Origin: Rhizobium sp. LC145
GTDB taxonomy: Bacteria; Pseudomonadota; Alphaproteobacteria; Rhizobiales; Rhizobiaceae
Direction of reading: 5' to 3'
DNA length: 64,000 bases
Assembly (NCBI RefSeq): GCF_001005825.1
Contig: NZ_LBHV01000003.1
Coordinates: 434,001-498,000 of the forward strand
The position numbers were made by a program, and so were the translations under genes. The notes under the pieces were generated by a model. The model saw only the letters and a list, made by a program, of their open reading frames with translations, ran no database searches and had not been told where the DNA came from. Below, in pieces: positions 1-9,057 of the stretch. How positions within the stretch are numbered: position 1 is the first letter of the stretch; each line of letters starts with the position of its first letter.

Positions 1-137
1 TCTTCGGGCGCCTTGCGGTCAAGAACCTCCAGAAGGAAAGTACGGCCCCTGCGGCTTTCTCCCTCCCGGACAGCAAGAAACTGCGGCCGGCTTTTCAGCC
101 GCCCGACAGCCTTTTTCGCATTTTTCTCGTTCGTCAT
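1..137 (-). CDS. rnpA: Ribonuclease P protein component, partial
   Basis: This is the N-terminal 45 codons of RnpA, the basic protein subunit of RNase P that helps the catalytic RNA trim tRNA 5' leaders; the 3' part lies beyond the window start. The ATG is at 135-137. The translation reads [14 protein letters not shown], then a run ending [11 protein letters not shown], which matches the RnpA start, where an RLK.R..F motif precedes the first helix. It lies 30 bases downstream of rpmH on the same strand, the conserved bacterial rpmH-rnpA order, so the two are probably cotranscribed. Identification is from sequence motif plus synteny. Confidence 0.93.
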   Translation of the reverse strand, partial: MTNEKNAKKAVGRLKSRPQFLAVREGESRRGRTFLLEVLDRKAPE

Positions 138-167
138 CGCCCGGATACTTGTCGGGCTTGCCCGGCC

Positions 168-302
168 TTAAGCCGAGAGACGCTTGCGGCCACGTGCGCG
201 GCGGGCGGAAAGAACCTTGCGGCCGCCGGCGGTAGCCATGCGGGCACGGAAGCCGTGACGACGCTTGCGAACAAGCTTGGACGGTTGATAGGTACGCTTC
301 AT
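168..302 (-). CDS. rpmH: 50S ribosomal protein L34
   Basis: This gene encodes 44 residues beginning [18 protein letters not shown] and ending RGRKRLSA, the invariant L34 sequence of the large ribosomal subunit. The reading frame stays open further upstream, but the L34 family always begins at this MKRTYQPS methionine, so the start is placed at 300-302. It is very rich in Arg and Lys, as expected for an rRNA-binding protein. It is the first gene of the rpmH-rnpA unit. A good sigma-70-like promoter lies about 120 bases upstream. Confidence 0.97.
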   Translation of the reverse strand: MKRTYQPSKLVRKRRHGFRARMATAGGRKVLSARRARGRKRLSA

Positions 303-423
303 TTTTTTGATACCGCGGTGTGCGGCCCTTCTTGAGTTTGCTTTAAAAAAGCAAGAGCGTTTCGGAAACGTCCGGCGCAATAGGCTGCGTACGCGCGAGC
401 CTGCTGGAGCTGAACGTGCGCGG

Positions 424-453
424 CTTATAAGAGGACTCCGCTCCGAAAGTCAA
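424..453 (-). promoter_or_regulatory. Probable rpmH promoter
   Basis: Read on the minus strand there is a TTGACT -35 box (448-453) and a TATAAG -10 box (424-429) separated by 18 bases. Transcription would start near 417 and leave a 5' leader of roughly 115 bases before rpmH. This is motif matching only. Confidence 0.55.
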
Positions 454-814
454 TCGTCCAGCCGGTACCAAGCCGGCGCGCGTGCGGATTGCATCCGGAA
501 TGTCGACGTTTAAAAGAACATCCTGAAATGGTAAAATTTGAAGAAGCCTATTAACGATTGCAATTCGTTCGATAATCTGCCCGATGCCTGAAATGTAGAA
601 AATAATTTCCCAATCTATACGTTAGTGCCGGGAGTTATGGCGTAGATGCTTACTAAGTGAAGTTGTGTTTAAGTAAATTTTCTCTTTGCTGCGTTCTTTT
701 AGCCACTCAAACTTTATTAATTTCTAATTGCTAGTTTTAGCATCAGGGGATGGGGGAGCACCGGTATCGATGCCGTTCTCCACGTTCAACATTTCGTGGG
801 CATAGGAGCCGGCA
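454..814. other. Intergenic region upstream of the chemoreceptor gene
   Basis: About 360 bases, conspicuously AT-rich between roughly 520 and 740, with no credible coding frame. It presumably carries the promoter of the chemoreceptor gene, but no clear sigma-70 or sigma-54 box could be picked out by eye. Confidence 0.5.
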
Positions 815-2869
815 TTGAAAATCAGGGCAAAGATCAATCTTCTCGTCGGGCTGATGAGCCTCGTCGCCTTCTTGATCGGCGGCATTTCGCTCTTCGCGAT
901 CGGCGAGTATCGCAAGCAGATGCAGGAATATTCGGACGTGGCGGACCGCGTCTATAAGGGCGAGCACCTGAACCGGCTGGTGACCGCCGTGGTGATGGAT
1001 GCCCGCGGCATCTATGCGGCCAAGGATAAGGAAGCCGCCAAGCAGTTCGGCGAGGGCATGCTGAAATCGCTGGGCAAGATGGACGCGCTTGTCGCCGAAT
1101 GGCGGCCGAAGGTGCCGGCAGAGCAGAAGGATGCCTTCGAGAAGCTCGTTGCCCGTTCCGCGGAGTTCAAGAGCTTCAGAAGCGAGACGGCTCGGCTCAG
1201 CCAGGCGGAAGGGCCGCAGGCGGCCAACCTTCAGGGCAATAACGAAGCCAATCGCGCCAACCGCAAGGCCTATCAGGCTGAAATCGACGCCATCGTCAAG
1301 GCGGATCAGGATCAGCTTGCCAGGCTGAGCGACGGGATGGATGCCTTCAACAACACCGTCTTCTATGCCGTTCTGGCAACGACCCTTATCGGTGTCGGCG
1401 CGGGCGCGGGTTTCGGCCTCTATCTCGGGCGCCGTCAGCTCAGCCAGCCGATCACGGAGCTTACTGTGATCATGAAGCGGATCGCTTCGGGCGATTTCGA
1501 TGCGCCGGTGGGTTCCGCCGGTCGTGCGGATGAAATCGGCGACATGGCGACCGCGATCGAGGTCTTCCGCAGGAACGGCATAGAGGTCGCCCGCATGAAT
1601 GCCCAGGAAGCGGGCACGCGCGCCAGGAGCGACGAGCTCAGGACCCGTATGGGGGCGGTCGTCGCCGCAGCGGCCATGGGTGATTTCACCCGGCGCATCG
1701 ACAAGCAGTTCGATGACGAAAGCCTCGATCTCTTCGCCCGCGATGTGGATCAGCTCATGGCGAGCGTCGATGCCGGCATTTCGGAGACGCGCCGCGTGGT
1801 GAAGAGCCTCGCCGAAGGCGACCTCACCGATACCATGGAAGGCGATTTCAAGGGCGCGTTCGCGGAACTCCAGCAGAATGTCAACGGCACGATGGAGACG
1901 CTGCGCGGCACCATGCAGAACGTACGCGCTGCCACCGGCTCCATCAACGGCAGCGCCGCCGAGCTCAGCAACGCCACCAACGACCTTTCAAGGCGCACCG
2001 AGCAGCAGGCGGCCGCACTCGAGGAAACTTCCGCGGCGCTCGAAGAGATCACCTCCGTCGTGCGCAATTCCACTGAGCGGGCGCAGGAGGCGACCGTCAT
2101 GGTGGGCGAGGCCAAGGAGGCGGCGGTGCAATCGGGCGATGTCGTGCGCAGCGCGGTGGAGGCCATGGGGCGCATCGAGCAGGCATCGCGGGAGATCGCC
2201 CAGATCACCAATGTCATCGACGAGATCGCCTTCCAGACCAATCTCCTGGCGCTGAACGCCGGCGTCGAGGCGGCCCGCGCGGGCGAAGCCGGCAAGGGCT
2301 TCGCCGTGGTTGCCCAGGAAGTGCGTGAGCTGGCGCAGCGTTCCGCAAGTGCTGCAAAGGATATCAAGGCGCTGATCAGCAAATCCGGCGGGGAAGTCGC
2401 CGGCGGCGTCAAGCTGGTACAGAAGACCGGCGAGGCGCTTTCGGAAATCGAAGCCCGGGTGCTCCGTATCAACGATCATATCCATTCGATCGCAGTCGCT
2501 TCGAAGGAGCAGGCGACGGGGCTGGCCGAGGTCAACACCGCCGTCAATGAAATGGACCAGGTGACCCAGAAGAATGCCGCTATGGTGGAGGAAACGTCGG
2601 CTGCGACCCAGAAGCTCTCTTCCGATGCCGACGAATTGTTCGCGCTCGTTTCCGGTTTCAGGATCGGCGAGGGGGCTCAATCGGTCGTCTCGCCGAAGCC
2701 GCGGCAGGCGGCGCCTGTAAATGCCACTCCTCGTATGGTGGCCGCGACGCCGAGCCACCGTCCCAAGCTGTCGCCTGTCCGGGCGATGACGGGCGCTCTT
2801 TCGAGAGCTTTCGGCGGCGGCGGCGCCGCGCCGGCGGCTCAGGCGGCGGGCGACTGGGAAGAGTTTTGA
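815..2869 (+). CDS. Methyl-accepting chemotaxis protein
   Basis: A 684-residue transmembrane chemoreceptor that would signal through CheW-CheA to the flagellar motor. TM1 is near residues 8-30, a mostly helical periplasmic domain spans about 31-180, TM2 is near 181-205, and a HAMP linker follows to about 258. The cytoplasmic signalling tip near residues 470-500 reads [18 protein letters not shown], the hallmark CheA/CheW-binding hairpin. The last five residues, DWEEF, fit the xWxxF tether used by CheR/CheB. Translation starts at TTG, chosen because AGGAG sits six bases upstream and no ATG fits. The ligand is unknown; the helical sensor domain gives no specific clue. A strong terminator follows the gene. 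Confidence 0.93.
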   Translation: MKIRAKINLLVGLMSLVAFLIGGISLFAIGEYRKQMQEYSDVADRVYKGEHLNRLVTAVVMDARGIYAAKDKEAAKQFGEGMLKSLGKMDALVAEWRPKVPAEQKDAFEKLVARSAEFKSFRSETARLSQAEGPQAANLQGNNEANRANRKAYQAEIDAIVKADQDQLARLSDGMDAFNNTVFYAVLATTLIGVGAGAGFGLYLGRRQLSQPITELTVIMKRIASGDFDAPVGSAGRADEIGDMATAIEVFRRNGIEVARMNAQEAGTRARSDELRTRMGAVVAAAAMGDFTRRIDKQFDDESLDLFARDVDQLMASVDAGISETRRVVKSLAEGDLTDTMEGDFKGAFAELQQNVNGTMETLRGTMQNVRAATGSINGSAAELSNATNDLSRRTEQQAAALEETSAALEEITSVVRNSTERAQEATVMVGEAKEAAVQSGDVVRSAVEAMGRIEQASREIAQITNVIDEIAFQTNLLALNAGVEAARAGEAGKGFAVVAQEVRELAQRSASAAKDIKALISKSGGEVAGGVKLVQKTGEALSEIEARVLRINDHIHSIAVASKEQATGLAEVNTAVNEMDQVTQKNAAMVEETSAATQKLSSDADELFALVSGFRIGEGAQSVVSPKPRQAAPVNATPRMVAATPSHRPKLSPVRAMTGALSRAFGGGGAAPAAQAAGDWEEF

Positions 2870-2893
2870 TCTGACGTTGCTATCGCATGGAAG

Positions 2894-2928
2894 GCGGGGA
2901 GAGGCAGGCCTCTCCCCGCTGCTTTTTT
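2894..2928 (+). terminator. Rho-independent terminator of the chemoreceptor gene
   Basis: A perfect 12-base inverted repeat (2894-2905 with 2908-2919) is followed by TGC and six Ts at 2923-2928. It sits 25 bases after the chemoreceptor stop codon. Confidence 0.9.
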
Positions 2929-3037
2929 GCCGCTGCGGCACGCACTGGTAAAACTGCCATAATGTTCTAAAATATCGACCACGATCCACGGCCGCCACGA
3001 TTCCTCGTGGCGCTTGAGCCTTGAAACGGAGATCCGC

Positions 3038-4537
3038 ATGAAGGACGAGGCGGAGACCTCGGGCCAAGCCGCAGTTGAGAAGACGGAAGGCACCGGCCCC
3101 GAGCCGATGCCGCGGCTTTTCAGCGGCCTTTCCGGCCGGTTGCTCTGGCTCACCGTCGTCTTCGTCATGCTCGCCGAAATCCTGATCTTCATGCCGTCGG
3201 TGGCGGGCATGCGCATGAACTGGCTGCGGGATCGGCTGGATACGGCCGCCGCCGCCGGCATCGTCATCGACGGGCTTCAGCCGGCCGAGCTGCCGCGCGC
3301 GGTCCAGGACGATACGCTTCTTGCGACCGGCACCAAGCTTATCGCGCTGAAGAAGGATGGCACCTCCCGGCTGCTTGCCGCCGTCGACGTGCCGCCCCAG
3401 GTGGACGACCAGTACGATCTTGCCGATATCTCGATGCCCACTTCGATGAAGGATGCGTTGAACACGCTCTTCTTCGGCGGCGGGCGCGTGATGCGCGTCT
3501 ATGGCCCGATCGGCGAAAGCGAGATGATCATCGAACTGGTGATGACCGACGATGCGCTGCGCAAGGACATGCTGCGCTATTCCAAGATGATGTTCGTGCT
3601 GTCGCTGGTTATCTCGCTGATCACCGCCATACTGATCTTCCTGGCCATCAATCGCATGATGATCCTGCCGATCCGCCGCCTCACCCTTTCCATGCGAAAG
3701 TTTTCCGAGCAGCCGGACGATCCCTCGCGGGTATTCACCGCAGACAAGTCGAGAGGCGAGCTTGCGGTTGCGGGACGGTTTCTGACCAATATGCAGGTGG
3801 AGCTGCAGCGGACGCTGAGGCAGCAGAAGAATCTGGCCGATCTCGGGCTCGCGGTTTCCAAGATCAATCACGACATGCGCAATATCCTGGCCTCGGCGCA
3901 GCTCATGTCGGACCGCCTTGTCGATGTGGAAGACCCGATGGTTCGCAGCTTCGCCCCGAAGCTGTTGCGCACCATCGACCGCGCGGTCGGATACACCAGC
4001 GAGGTTCTGGCCTACGGGCAGGCCTCCGAAGCGGCGCCCAGGCGGCGGCGCATCCGCCTTGCGGATCTCTGTCAGGAAGTACGCGATATCCTGGCGATCG
4101 ATCCTGAAGCGGGAATAGAATTCGTGGAACAGATCGCCGCCGATCTCGAGGTCGAAGCCGACAGCGAGCAGCTGTTCCGGGTGATCCACAATCTCTGCCG
4201 CAACGCCGTCCAGGCGCTCGCCAATCTCGATCCGGAGGATGCGACCGTCGTCCGCCGCATGACGATCTCGGCGCAGCGCATCGGCAGCGTCGTCAGCATC
4301 ACGATCGACGATACCGGCCCCGGCATGCCCCGCAAGGCGCGGGAGAACCTGTTCTCGGCCTTTCGCGGTTCCGCCCGCTCGGGCGGTACGGGGCTCGGCC
4401 TCGTCATCGCCCGCGAGCTTGTGCTTGCCCATAGCGGCACCATTGCGCTTGTGGAAAAGCCCGGTCCGGGAACGCAGTTCCGCATCGAAATTCCCGACCG
4501 GCCGGTCTCCCTTGAGGATTACCGCGCCCGCGCGTGA
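3038..4537 (+). CDS. Membrane sensor histidine kinase
   Basis: A 499-residue two-component sensor kinase. TM1 lies near residues 35-57 and TM2 near 184-210, enclosing a periplasmic sensor of about 125 residues, followed by a HAMP-like linker. The phospho-accepting His is in NHDMRN (about residue 278). The ATPase domain has an N box (HNLCRNAVQAL, about 384), a G1 box (DDTGPGMP) and a G2 box (GGTGLGLVIAREL). The ATG at 3038 is preferred over a TTG 24 bases upstream because GGAG precedes it with six-base spacing. No response regulator gene adjoins it, so it is an orphan kinase in this window. The signal sensed is unknown. Confidence 0.9.
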   Translation: MKDEAETSGQAAVEKTEGTGPEPMPRLFSGLSGRLLWLTVVFVMLAEILIFMPSVAGMRMNWLRDRLDTAAAAGIVIDGLQPAELPRAVQDDTLLATGTKLIALKKDGTSRLLAAVDVPPQVDDQYDLADISMPTSMKDALNTLFFGGGRVMRVYGPIGESEMIIELVMTDDALRKDMLRYSKMMFVLSLVISLITAILIFLAINRMMILPIRRLTLSMRKFSEQPDDPSRVFTADKSRGELAVAGRFLTNMQVELQRTLRQQKNLADLGLAVSKINHDMRNILASAQLMSDRLVDVEDPMVRSFAPKLLRTIDRAVGYTSEVLAYGQASEAAPRRRRIRLADLCQEVRDILAIDPEAGIEFVEQIAADLEVEADSEQLFRVIHNLCRNAVQALANLDPEDATVVRRMTISAQRIGSVVSITIDDTGPGMPRKARENLFSAFRGSARSGGTGLGLVIARELVLAHSGTIALVEKPGPGTQFRIEIPDRPVSLEDYRARA

Positions 4538-4676
4538 TCCAAGAAAAACGTGTTGTTCCAACATGTTGATGACAAGTTGACAGTAAAATGACGCTTCTTG
4601 CGGTAAAATCGCTTGCAATCGCGAGAAGGACGTTTTAGAGGATCGCCACGCAAGCGGCACCGCGCCGCTTCGGTAC

Positions 4677-4753
4677 GCACCCGTAGCTCAGCTGGATAGA
4701 GCACCAGACTACGAATCTGGGGGTCAGGAGTTCGAATCTCTTCGGGTGCGCCA
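4677..4753 (+). tRNA. tRNA-Arg (anticodon ACG)
   Basis: The 77-base gene folds into a standard cloverleaf. The acceptor arm pairs GCACCCG (4677-4683) with CGGGTGC (4743-4749), followed by discriminator G and an encoded CCA (4751-4753). The anticodon stem CCAGA/TCTGG encloses the loop CTACGAA, giving ACG, whose A34 is normally edited to inosine to read CGN codons. Confidence 0.97.
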
Positions 4754-4974
4754 TTTTCTCCCTTCCCTCTTTGTCGATTGCCCTCGCTAGTTGACCTTTG
4801 TGGGCCACTATGTTGCTCTTGGGACAACGATGCTGCCTTTTCCCAACGATTCAGCTTCATTCGACCGAAAAGAATTGCCGCAGGTGTCGGATTTTTTGCG
4901 ACGAACGCCGCAAAAGGCACAGTATGATTCTGAGTAGAAATCGGGGCATTCACGATATCGGTTAAGAGGTGGAC

Positions 4975-5130
4975 ATGAAACAGATTTTGCCTGCCCTCCT
5001 TGGTGGGCTCCTTGCTGGACTTTCTGCTTGGGCCGCTCAGTCTCTAGGATCACCTAATTGGGGTGCCGCCATATCAGCAGCCGTAGGAGGCTTTCTCGGC
5101 GCTGCCGTTGGGCAGAAATTGTCGCAATGA
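4975..5130 (+). CDS. Small glycine-rich hydrophobic protein
   Basis: A 51-residue frame beginning MKQILPALLGGLLAG and ending GAAVGQKLSQ. It is preceded by an AAGAGGT ribosome-binding site six bases upstream of the ATG. Two hydrophobic segments with regularly spaced glycines (about residues 5-20 and 30-47) suggest a glycine-zipper-like membrane peptide. It lies in the AT-richer patch after tRNA-Arg. No family was recognised, and coding status rests on the ribosome-binding site and the hydrophobic pattern only. Confidence 0.5.
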   Translation: MKQILPALLGGLLAGLSAWAAQSLGSPNWGAAISAAVGGFLGAAVGQKLSQ

Positions 5131-5173
5131 AGGTCCTCGGCTGCCGATCTGTGGCCGACCTTTGACCGCATGC

Positions 5174-6532
5174 TCACCGAAGCGCCGTCTTCATCGGGAG
5201 TGCGGCGTTCATTCGGTCATTCGCCCTGTACTCGCCGGAATATGGCTCAATGACCTGTGGCATTCTCGCATGCAGGCGCAAACCGAATACCGCAGCCAAC
5301 AGTGTGAACCAAACCTGTCCTCGGCCCACGAAGAAGGGGGACTCGAGGTTGGCGTAAAGAAGCATGAAGAGCCAAATTCGCAAAAAGAGCAGCGCGAGGC
5401 GCGGATCATTGTCGGAATTCTGACATTTGTTGAAATCCCATAGTGGGTTGAGAAAGACCCACCATAGGGTGAGGACCACGCCGACAAGACCGCTGGACAT
5501 CGCCACATTGAGCAAGCCGTTATGGGCGTGGCCGGCTGCATTGGCCCATGTCTCGTGAAAAGCATTCCGTAGCTCGGATGTTGCCCAGAACGTCTCGAAG
5601 CCATAGCCCGCAAATAGGTGCCCCTGAAGCTGGTCGATCGCGAAGCGCCAAACATCCGTCCTGTTCGTGAAGGTCGGATCAGAAACCAGCATTGCGACCA
5701 GCTCGCCCATGGGCTCGAACATGACCGATCCGACGGTCAGCAGCGCCATGAAACCGACCGGCACGAATGCCAATGCCATCTGCAATGGCAAGAACTTTGT
5801 GCGCTGGATGAGAGCCGCCAGCAGAAACACCACCGCCAGAAGGCCGATCGAGGTCTTGTTGTTGCTCTGATAGAGGAAAATCAGCGAAAGCAGGGCAAGC
5901 AGACAATAGGCGATCTTTGCGGTGTTCCTTTCGCTCGTACTTGCGAGATAGAGCCAGAACAGCATCAGGACCACCATGGCCGGGCCGGCGATGTTCTTAT
6001 GGGCGAAATGTCCCCGCCAAGACCCGGCATTGGCAAGTTCCAGCACCTCGCTGGTATTGTGGATGGAAACCTCCGGCCAAACCATGACCCCGAAATAGGC
6101 AAGCGCGAGGACAAAGGCTGATCCCCATCGCAGCAGGCGACGGAACTGCGCGGTATCCTGAGGCGCCAAAATCCAGGCAAGCGTTATGATCGTGACCGCG
6201 ACATTGAGGATGTAACGGCGGAGAGAGATATCGGGATGATTGGAGGTGACGACCGTAACGAACTGCCACAGGAGCACGCAGATCATCGCGGGTGAAATGG
6301 CTGAAAGCGCGGCGCTCCGGTTTTGCCACAGTATCCCGATCGACATCGCCAGCAGCAGGAGGACAGCGATTTGATTGCTGGCGTCTCCAGCTTCCTGGCC
6401 AAGCAGCACATCCGGATTTCTAAGATCGATGAAGGGGGTGGTGGTAACCCAGAACAGGGCGAAGATCGCCAGGAAGAAGATATTTCGGCCCATTCTGTCG
6501 CCCAGCTTCATTCGGGCGGAGGTTGATCTCAA
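5174..6532 (-). CDS. O-antigen ligase / ExoQ-like polysaccharide polymerase
   Basis: A protein of up to 452 residues with about ten to twelve membrane spans and one large loop, typical of the Wzy_C (O-antigen ligase/ExoQ) family, which polymerises or ligates lipid-linked glycans at the periplasmic face. Family-type motifs are present: RGHFAHKN before the central spans, NRTDVW in the large loop and HAHNGLLNV after it. The start is uncertain: TTG at 6532 opens the frame, while ATG at 6511 or 6490 would give a more usual beginning before the first span; none has a strong ribosome-binding site. It is isolated from other polysaccharide genes and lies in a compositionally different patch, so acquisition by transfer is plausible. 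Ligase versus polymerase cannot be decided. Confidence 0.82.
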   Translation of the reverse strand: MRSTSARMKLGDRMGRNIFFLAIFALFWVTTTPFIDLRNPDVLLGQEAGDASNQIAVLLLLAMSIGILWQNRSAALSAISPAMICVLLWQFVTVVTSNHPDISLRRYILNVAVTIITLAWILAPQDTAQFRRLLRWGSAFVLALAYFGVMVWPEVSIHNTSEVLELANAGSWRGHFAHKNIAGPAMVVLMLFWLYLASTSERNTAKIAYCLLALLSLIFLYQSNNKTSIGLLAVVFLLAALIQRTKFLPLQMALAFVPVGFMALLTVGSVMFEPMGELVAMLVSDPTFTNRTDVWRFAIDQLQGHLFAGYGFETFWATSELRNAFHETWANAAGHAHNGLLNVAMSSGLVGVVLTLWWVFLNPLWDFNKCQNSDNDPRLALLFLRIWLFMLLYANLESPFFVGRGQVWFTLLAAVFGLRLHARMPQVIEPYSGEYRANDRMNAALPMKTALR

Positions 6533-6942
6533 CCGCCGGAAGTTGAAGCCGGTTTTAAATCACTCGCGTCGATCAATGGTTAACGCCAGTGAAGTCCGGA
6601 GCGGACAGGTTGGCGCGGTTGCCCGTCCCAGATGCATGTCCGCCAAGTGCTCATTTTGGATGCGCCCGAATTCCTCACCGGCGTGGAATTCAATGTCGAT
6701 GGTGCAGAAGTTGGCATAAGGCATAACAATTTGATTGTACTGCATCTTCAGATGCAACCCGAGCATTGACTTCGTTCAGCTTCGCGTTCAGTTTCGGATG
6801 GGGGAATTCAATTCGGGGGCAGGATGAATATCCAGCTATTCGCGATAGCGTCGAGCACGTGTGCCGGGCGTCAGGCAATCGTGCCTTCAGCTTTCTTATC
6901 TCCCCGCGTATCCGTGAAGCCGTGGAGACCAGAGGGCATCTG
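6533..6942. other. Intergenic region between divergent genes
   Basis: About 410 bases between the ligase-like gene and the membrane protein gene. The downstream frame stays open back to a TTG at 6766, but that extension has no ribosome-binding site and an unconvincing composition. No RNA gene or repeat was seen. Confidence 0.4.
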
Positions 6943-7644
6943 ATGTTCGCTCAATCGCTTTCGTTGATTACCAGAAATTTTTGGATGTTCGCCGTGGTAG
7001 TCTCAATCATGGCTGGGTTTTTCGTGTTCGAAGATGTTAGCGGAAGTGAGCCCAATAAGGGGGCTTACGCCATGTGGCTATTTTTATCATTTTGGATGCA
7101 GCAAGCAGTCATATCGGGAAAAGAGAAAATCGCCGGTCAAGTTGGATGGCCTAACGGGCTGTGGTCCTTTCTTTGGAAGAACCTCGTATTGTTTTTCTCC
7201 AGCGTGATTTTGCCGTCATTATTGCTGGCGTTGTCAGGTTTCGATAACTTGGGTTTCATCATCTTGGTGGCGCTTTTACTCGCGGCTGGTGCTTTCGCGA
7301 CCCTCGGTACATGGCCTGTGTCAAACGCGGCTCGGGGGGACACGTCTCTCGCGGCCGCGTGGCGTCGCGGTGCCACCGGCTTTTGGTCTCGTTTTTTTCG
7401 CTTGGTCGCCGGCTACGTGGTTCCCGCCTTTGTTTCCGTTCTATTAGTGGGCCTACTGCACCCGGGCGCGGTCGGCAGTAATGTCGGGATGACTGATCCG
7501 GTCGTTGTTCGCCTCCTCCTCTTCTACCTGCTTGCAGTTTCCATCAATCTCATTGGCACGGTGTATGTTTCGGTGGTCATCGCAAGAAGCTATTTGGCCG
7601 ATGATCAAAAATCGGGGCAGCAGGCGGTAAGCCCGGCGGAATAA
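6943..7644 (+). CDS. Unknown multi-pass membrane protein
   Basis: A 233-residue protein with about six hydrophobic helices (roughly residues 10-30, 42-58, 80-100, 102-122, 152-172 and 190-215) and a short charged tail. The ATG at 6943 is chosen because AGAGGG precedes it by six bases. No family was recognised. A basic loop between the fourth and fifth spans (AAWRRGATGFWSRFF) suggests a cytoplasmic face there. Codon use is visibly less GC-biased than in the neighbouring housekeeping genes, like the other genes of the 4.8-7.6 kb patch. Confidence 0.75.
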   Translation: MFAQSLSLITRNFWMFAVVVSIMAGFFVFEDVSGSEPNKGAYAMWLFLSFWMQQAVISGKEKIAGQVGWPNGLWSFLWKNLVLFFSSVILPSLLLALSGFDNLGFIILVALLLAAGAFATLGTWPVSNAARGDTSLAAAWRRGATGFWSRFFRLVAGYVVPAFVSVLLVGLLHPGAVGSNVGMTDPVVVRLLLFYLLAVSINLIGTVYVSVVIARSYLADDQKSGQQAVSPAE

Positions 7645-7667
7645 TCTGCCAAAAAAATCCCCCCGCA

Positions 7668-7694
7668 TGTCACATCCGCAAAACCTGGCTCGTC
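7668..7694 (+). promoter_or_regulatory. ECF41-type sigma factor promoter
   Basis: TGTCACA (7668-7674), exactly 16 bases, then CGTC (7691-7694). This equals the promoter consensus reported for ECF41 sigma factors, and it lies about 32 bases upstream of the operon that encodes an ECF41 factor. Autoregulation is the simplest reading. Confidence 0.8.
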
Positions 7695-7726
7695 ATGGTG
7701 TCGTAACCAACAGAAGGAAGCGAACC

Positions 7727-8200
7727 ATGACTGCCAAACTTGATCCATTCACCGCCGCCCCCGCTCTGATGAAGAAGTGGATGAGCGTATCGATCGATGT
7801 CGCGGCGAGCCTCGAGCCGAGCCTCATCGAACTCGTCAAGATCCGCGCCTCGCAGATCAACGGCTGCGCCAACTGCATCAACATGCACACCGCCGAAGCG
7901 CGGGCGAAGGGCGAGACCGAGCAGCGCATCTACCTCCTGTCCGCCTGGCGCGAAGCCCCTTGCTATTCCGATCGCGAACGGGCAGCACTTGGCTGGACCG
8001 AAGCCCTGACCCGGCTTTCGGAAGGCCATGCGCGGGAAAGCGCCTATGAAGCCCTTTGGGCGAACTTCACGGCGGAGGAACAGGTGAAGCTCACATTGAT
8101 GATCAACGTCATCAACGGATGGAACCGCCTCGCGGTCGGCTTCGGCCTCTGGGTCGAGCCGGCGGCCGCGAAGGCCGTCCAGGCGGAAGTGGCCGCCTGA
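7727..8200 (+). CDS. Carboxymuconolactone decarboxylase/AhpD-family protein
   Basis: A 157-residue helical protein of the CMD/AhpD superfamily. The motif GCANCINMHTAEAR carries the CxxC pair and downstream His of AhpD-type peroxidase or disulfide reductase members, so a redox role is likelier than true carboxymuconolactone decarboxylation. The ATG at 7727 has AAGGAAG upstream. Its stop overlaps the ATG of the sigma factor gene (TGATG), so the two are translationally coupled. CMD-like proteins are the usual genomic partners and targets of ECF41 sigma factors, and the ECF41 promoter motif lies just upstream. The physiological substrate is unknown. Confidence 0.9.
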   Translation: MTAKLDPFTAAPALMKKWMSVSIDVAASLEPSLIELVKIRASQINGCANCINMHTAEARAKGETEQRIYLLSAWREAPCYSDRERAALGWTEALTRLSEGHARESAYEALWANFTAEEQVKLTLMINVINGWNRLAVGFGLWVEPAAAKAVQAEVAA

Positions 8201-9057
8201 TGGCGGGCGCCATCCATGAGGACGCAGCGGCGACCTTCGATCCGCTGCGTCCGAAGCTCATGCGCGTCGCCTACCGGATGCTCGGTTCGGTAGCCGATGC
8301 GGAGGATATGGTGCAGGAGGCCTTCATCCGCTGGATGAAGGCCGACCGCGACCAGGTGCGCGAGCCGGAAGCCTTCCTGCGCCGCACGGTGACGCGGCTT
8401 TGTCTCGATCAAATGAAGTCGGCGCGGCGCCAGCGCGAGACCTATGTCGGCCCCTGGCTTCCCGATCCTGTCGTCGAGGAGGAAGAGGAGGAAGACGTCA
8501 CCTTGCCTTTGATGCTCGCATTGGAGCGCCTTTCGCCGCTCGAACGGGCCGCCTTCCTGCTGCATGATGTGTTCGGCCTCGGCTTCGAAGAGGTCGCGTC
8601 CACCATCGAGCGCGATCCGGCCGCCTGCCGTCAGCTTGCCGCCCGTGCTCGCACCCACGTCCGCGAGGCGAGAGCCCGGTTTCAGGTGGACAGGCAGCGC
8701 GGTGTCGAGCTTGCGGAGGCTTTCTTCGCCGCCTCGCGCAGCGGCGACATGAAGGCGCTCGGCTCGATGCTTGCGGCCGATGTCAGCGTCCATGCCGATG
8801 GCGGCGGCAAGCGTTCGGCGGCCATGGAGCCGATCTTCGGCTTCGATGCGGTGATGAAGGTGCATGAAAACCTGGCGGCATTGTTCCGGAAACATGGCTC
8901 GAAGCTCGTGCGCGCGGGCTTCGTCAACGGCCTGCCCGGCTTCATCACGCTGGAGGCGGACGGCGAACTCCAGACGACCGCGCTCGATATCGAGGACGGA
9001 AAGATCGCCGCCATTTATGTGGTTCGCAATCCCGACAAGCTGCGGCATCTGCACTGA
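8200..9057 (+). CDS. ECF41-family RNA polymerase sigma factor (SigJ-like)
   Basis: A 285-residue ECF sigma factor. Region 2 (about residues 15-80, with AEDMVQEAFIRWMK) and region 4 (about 105-160, with FGLGFEEVASTI) form the sigma core. A C-terminal SnoaL-like extension of about 115 residues follows. The extension contains DGGGK at about residues 200-204, the signature motif of ECF41, where the fused domain replaces a separate anti-sigma factor. It starts within the stop codon of the CMD-like gene. The matching TGTCACA-N16-CGTC motif upstream implies autoregulation. The inducing signal is not known for this group. Confidence 0.93.
   Translation: MAGAIHEDAAATFDPLRPKLMRVAYRMLGSVADAEDMVQEAFIRWMKADRDQVREPEAFLRRTVTRLCLDQMKSARRQRETYVGPWLPDPVVEEEEEEDVTLPLMLALERLSPLERAAFLLHDVFGLGFEEVASTIERDPAACRQLAARARTHVREARARFQVDRQRGVELAEAFFAASRSGDMKALGSMLAADVSVHADGGGKRSAAMEPIFGFDAVMKVHENLAALFRKHGSKLVRAGFVNGLPGFITLEADGELQTTALDIEDGKIAAIYVVRNPDKLRHLH

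Noticed and set aside
307..513. Small gene divergent from rpmH
   Set aside because: It overlaps the rpmH promoter and leader and encodes an Arg-rich frame with no ribosome-binding site.
1988..4660. Very long minus-strand open frame antisense to the chemoreceptor and sensor kinase
   Set aside because: It has no family motifs and lies opposite two well-supported genes; high-GC codon bias creates such mirror frames.
4677..4760. tRNA-Arg as an attachment site of an integrated element
   Set aside because: No integrase gene and no repeat of the tRNA 3' end were found downstream to about 7.7 kb.
7703..7724. GTAACC followed by CGAA before the CMD-like gene, like the bufferin promoter
   Set aside because: The spacer is only 12 bases and CGAA overlaps the ribosome-binding region; the ECF41 motif explains this promoter better.
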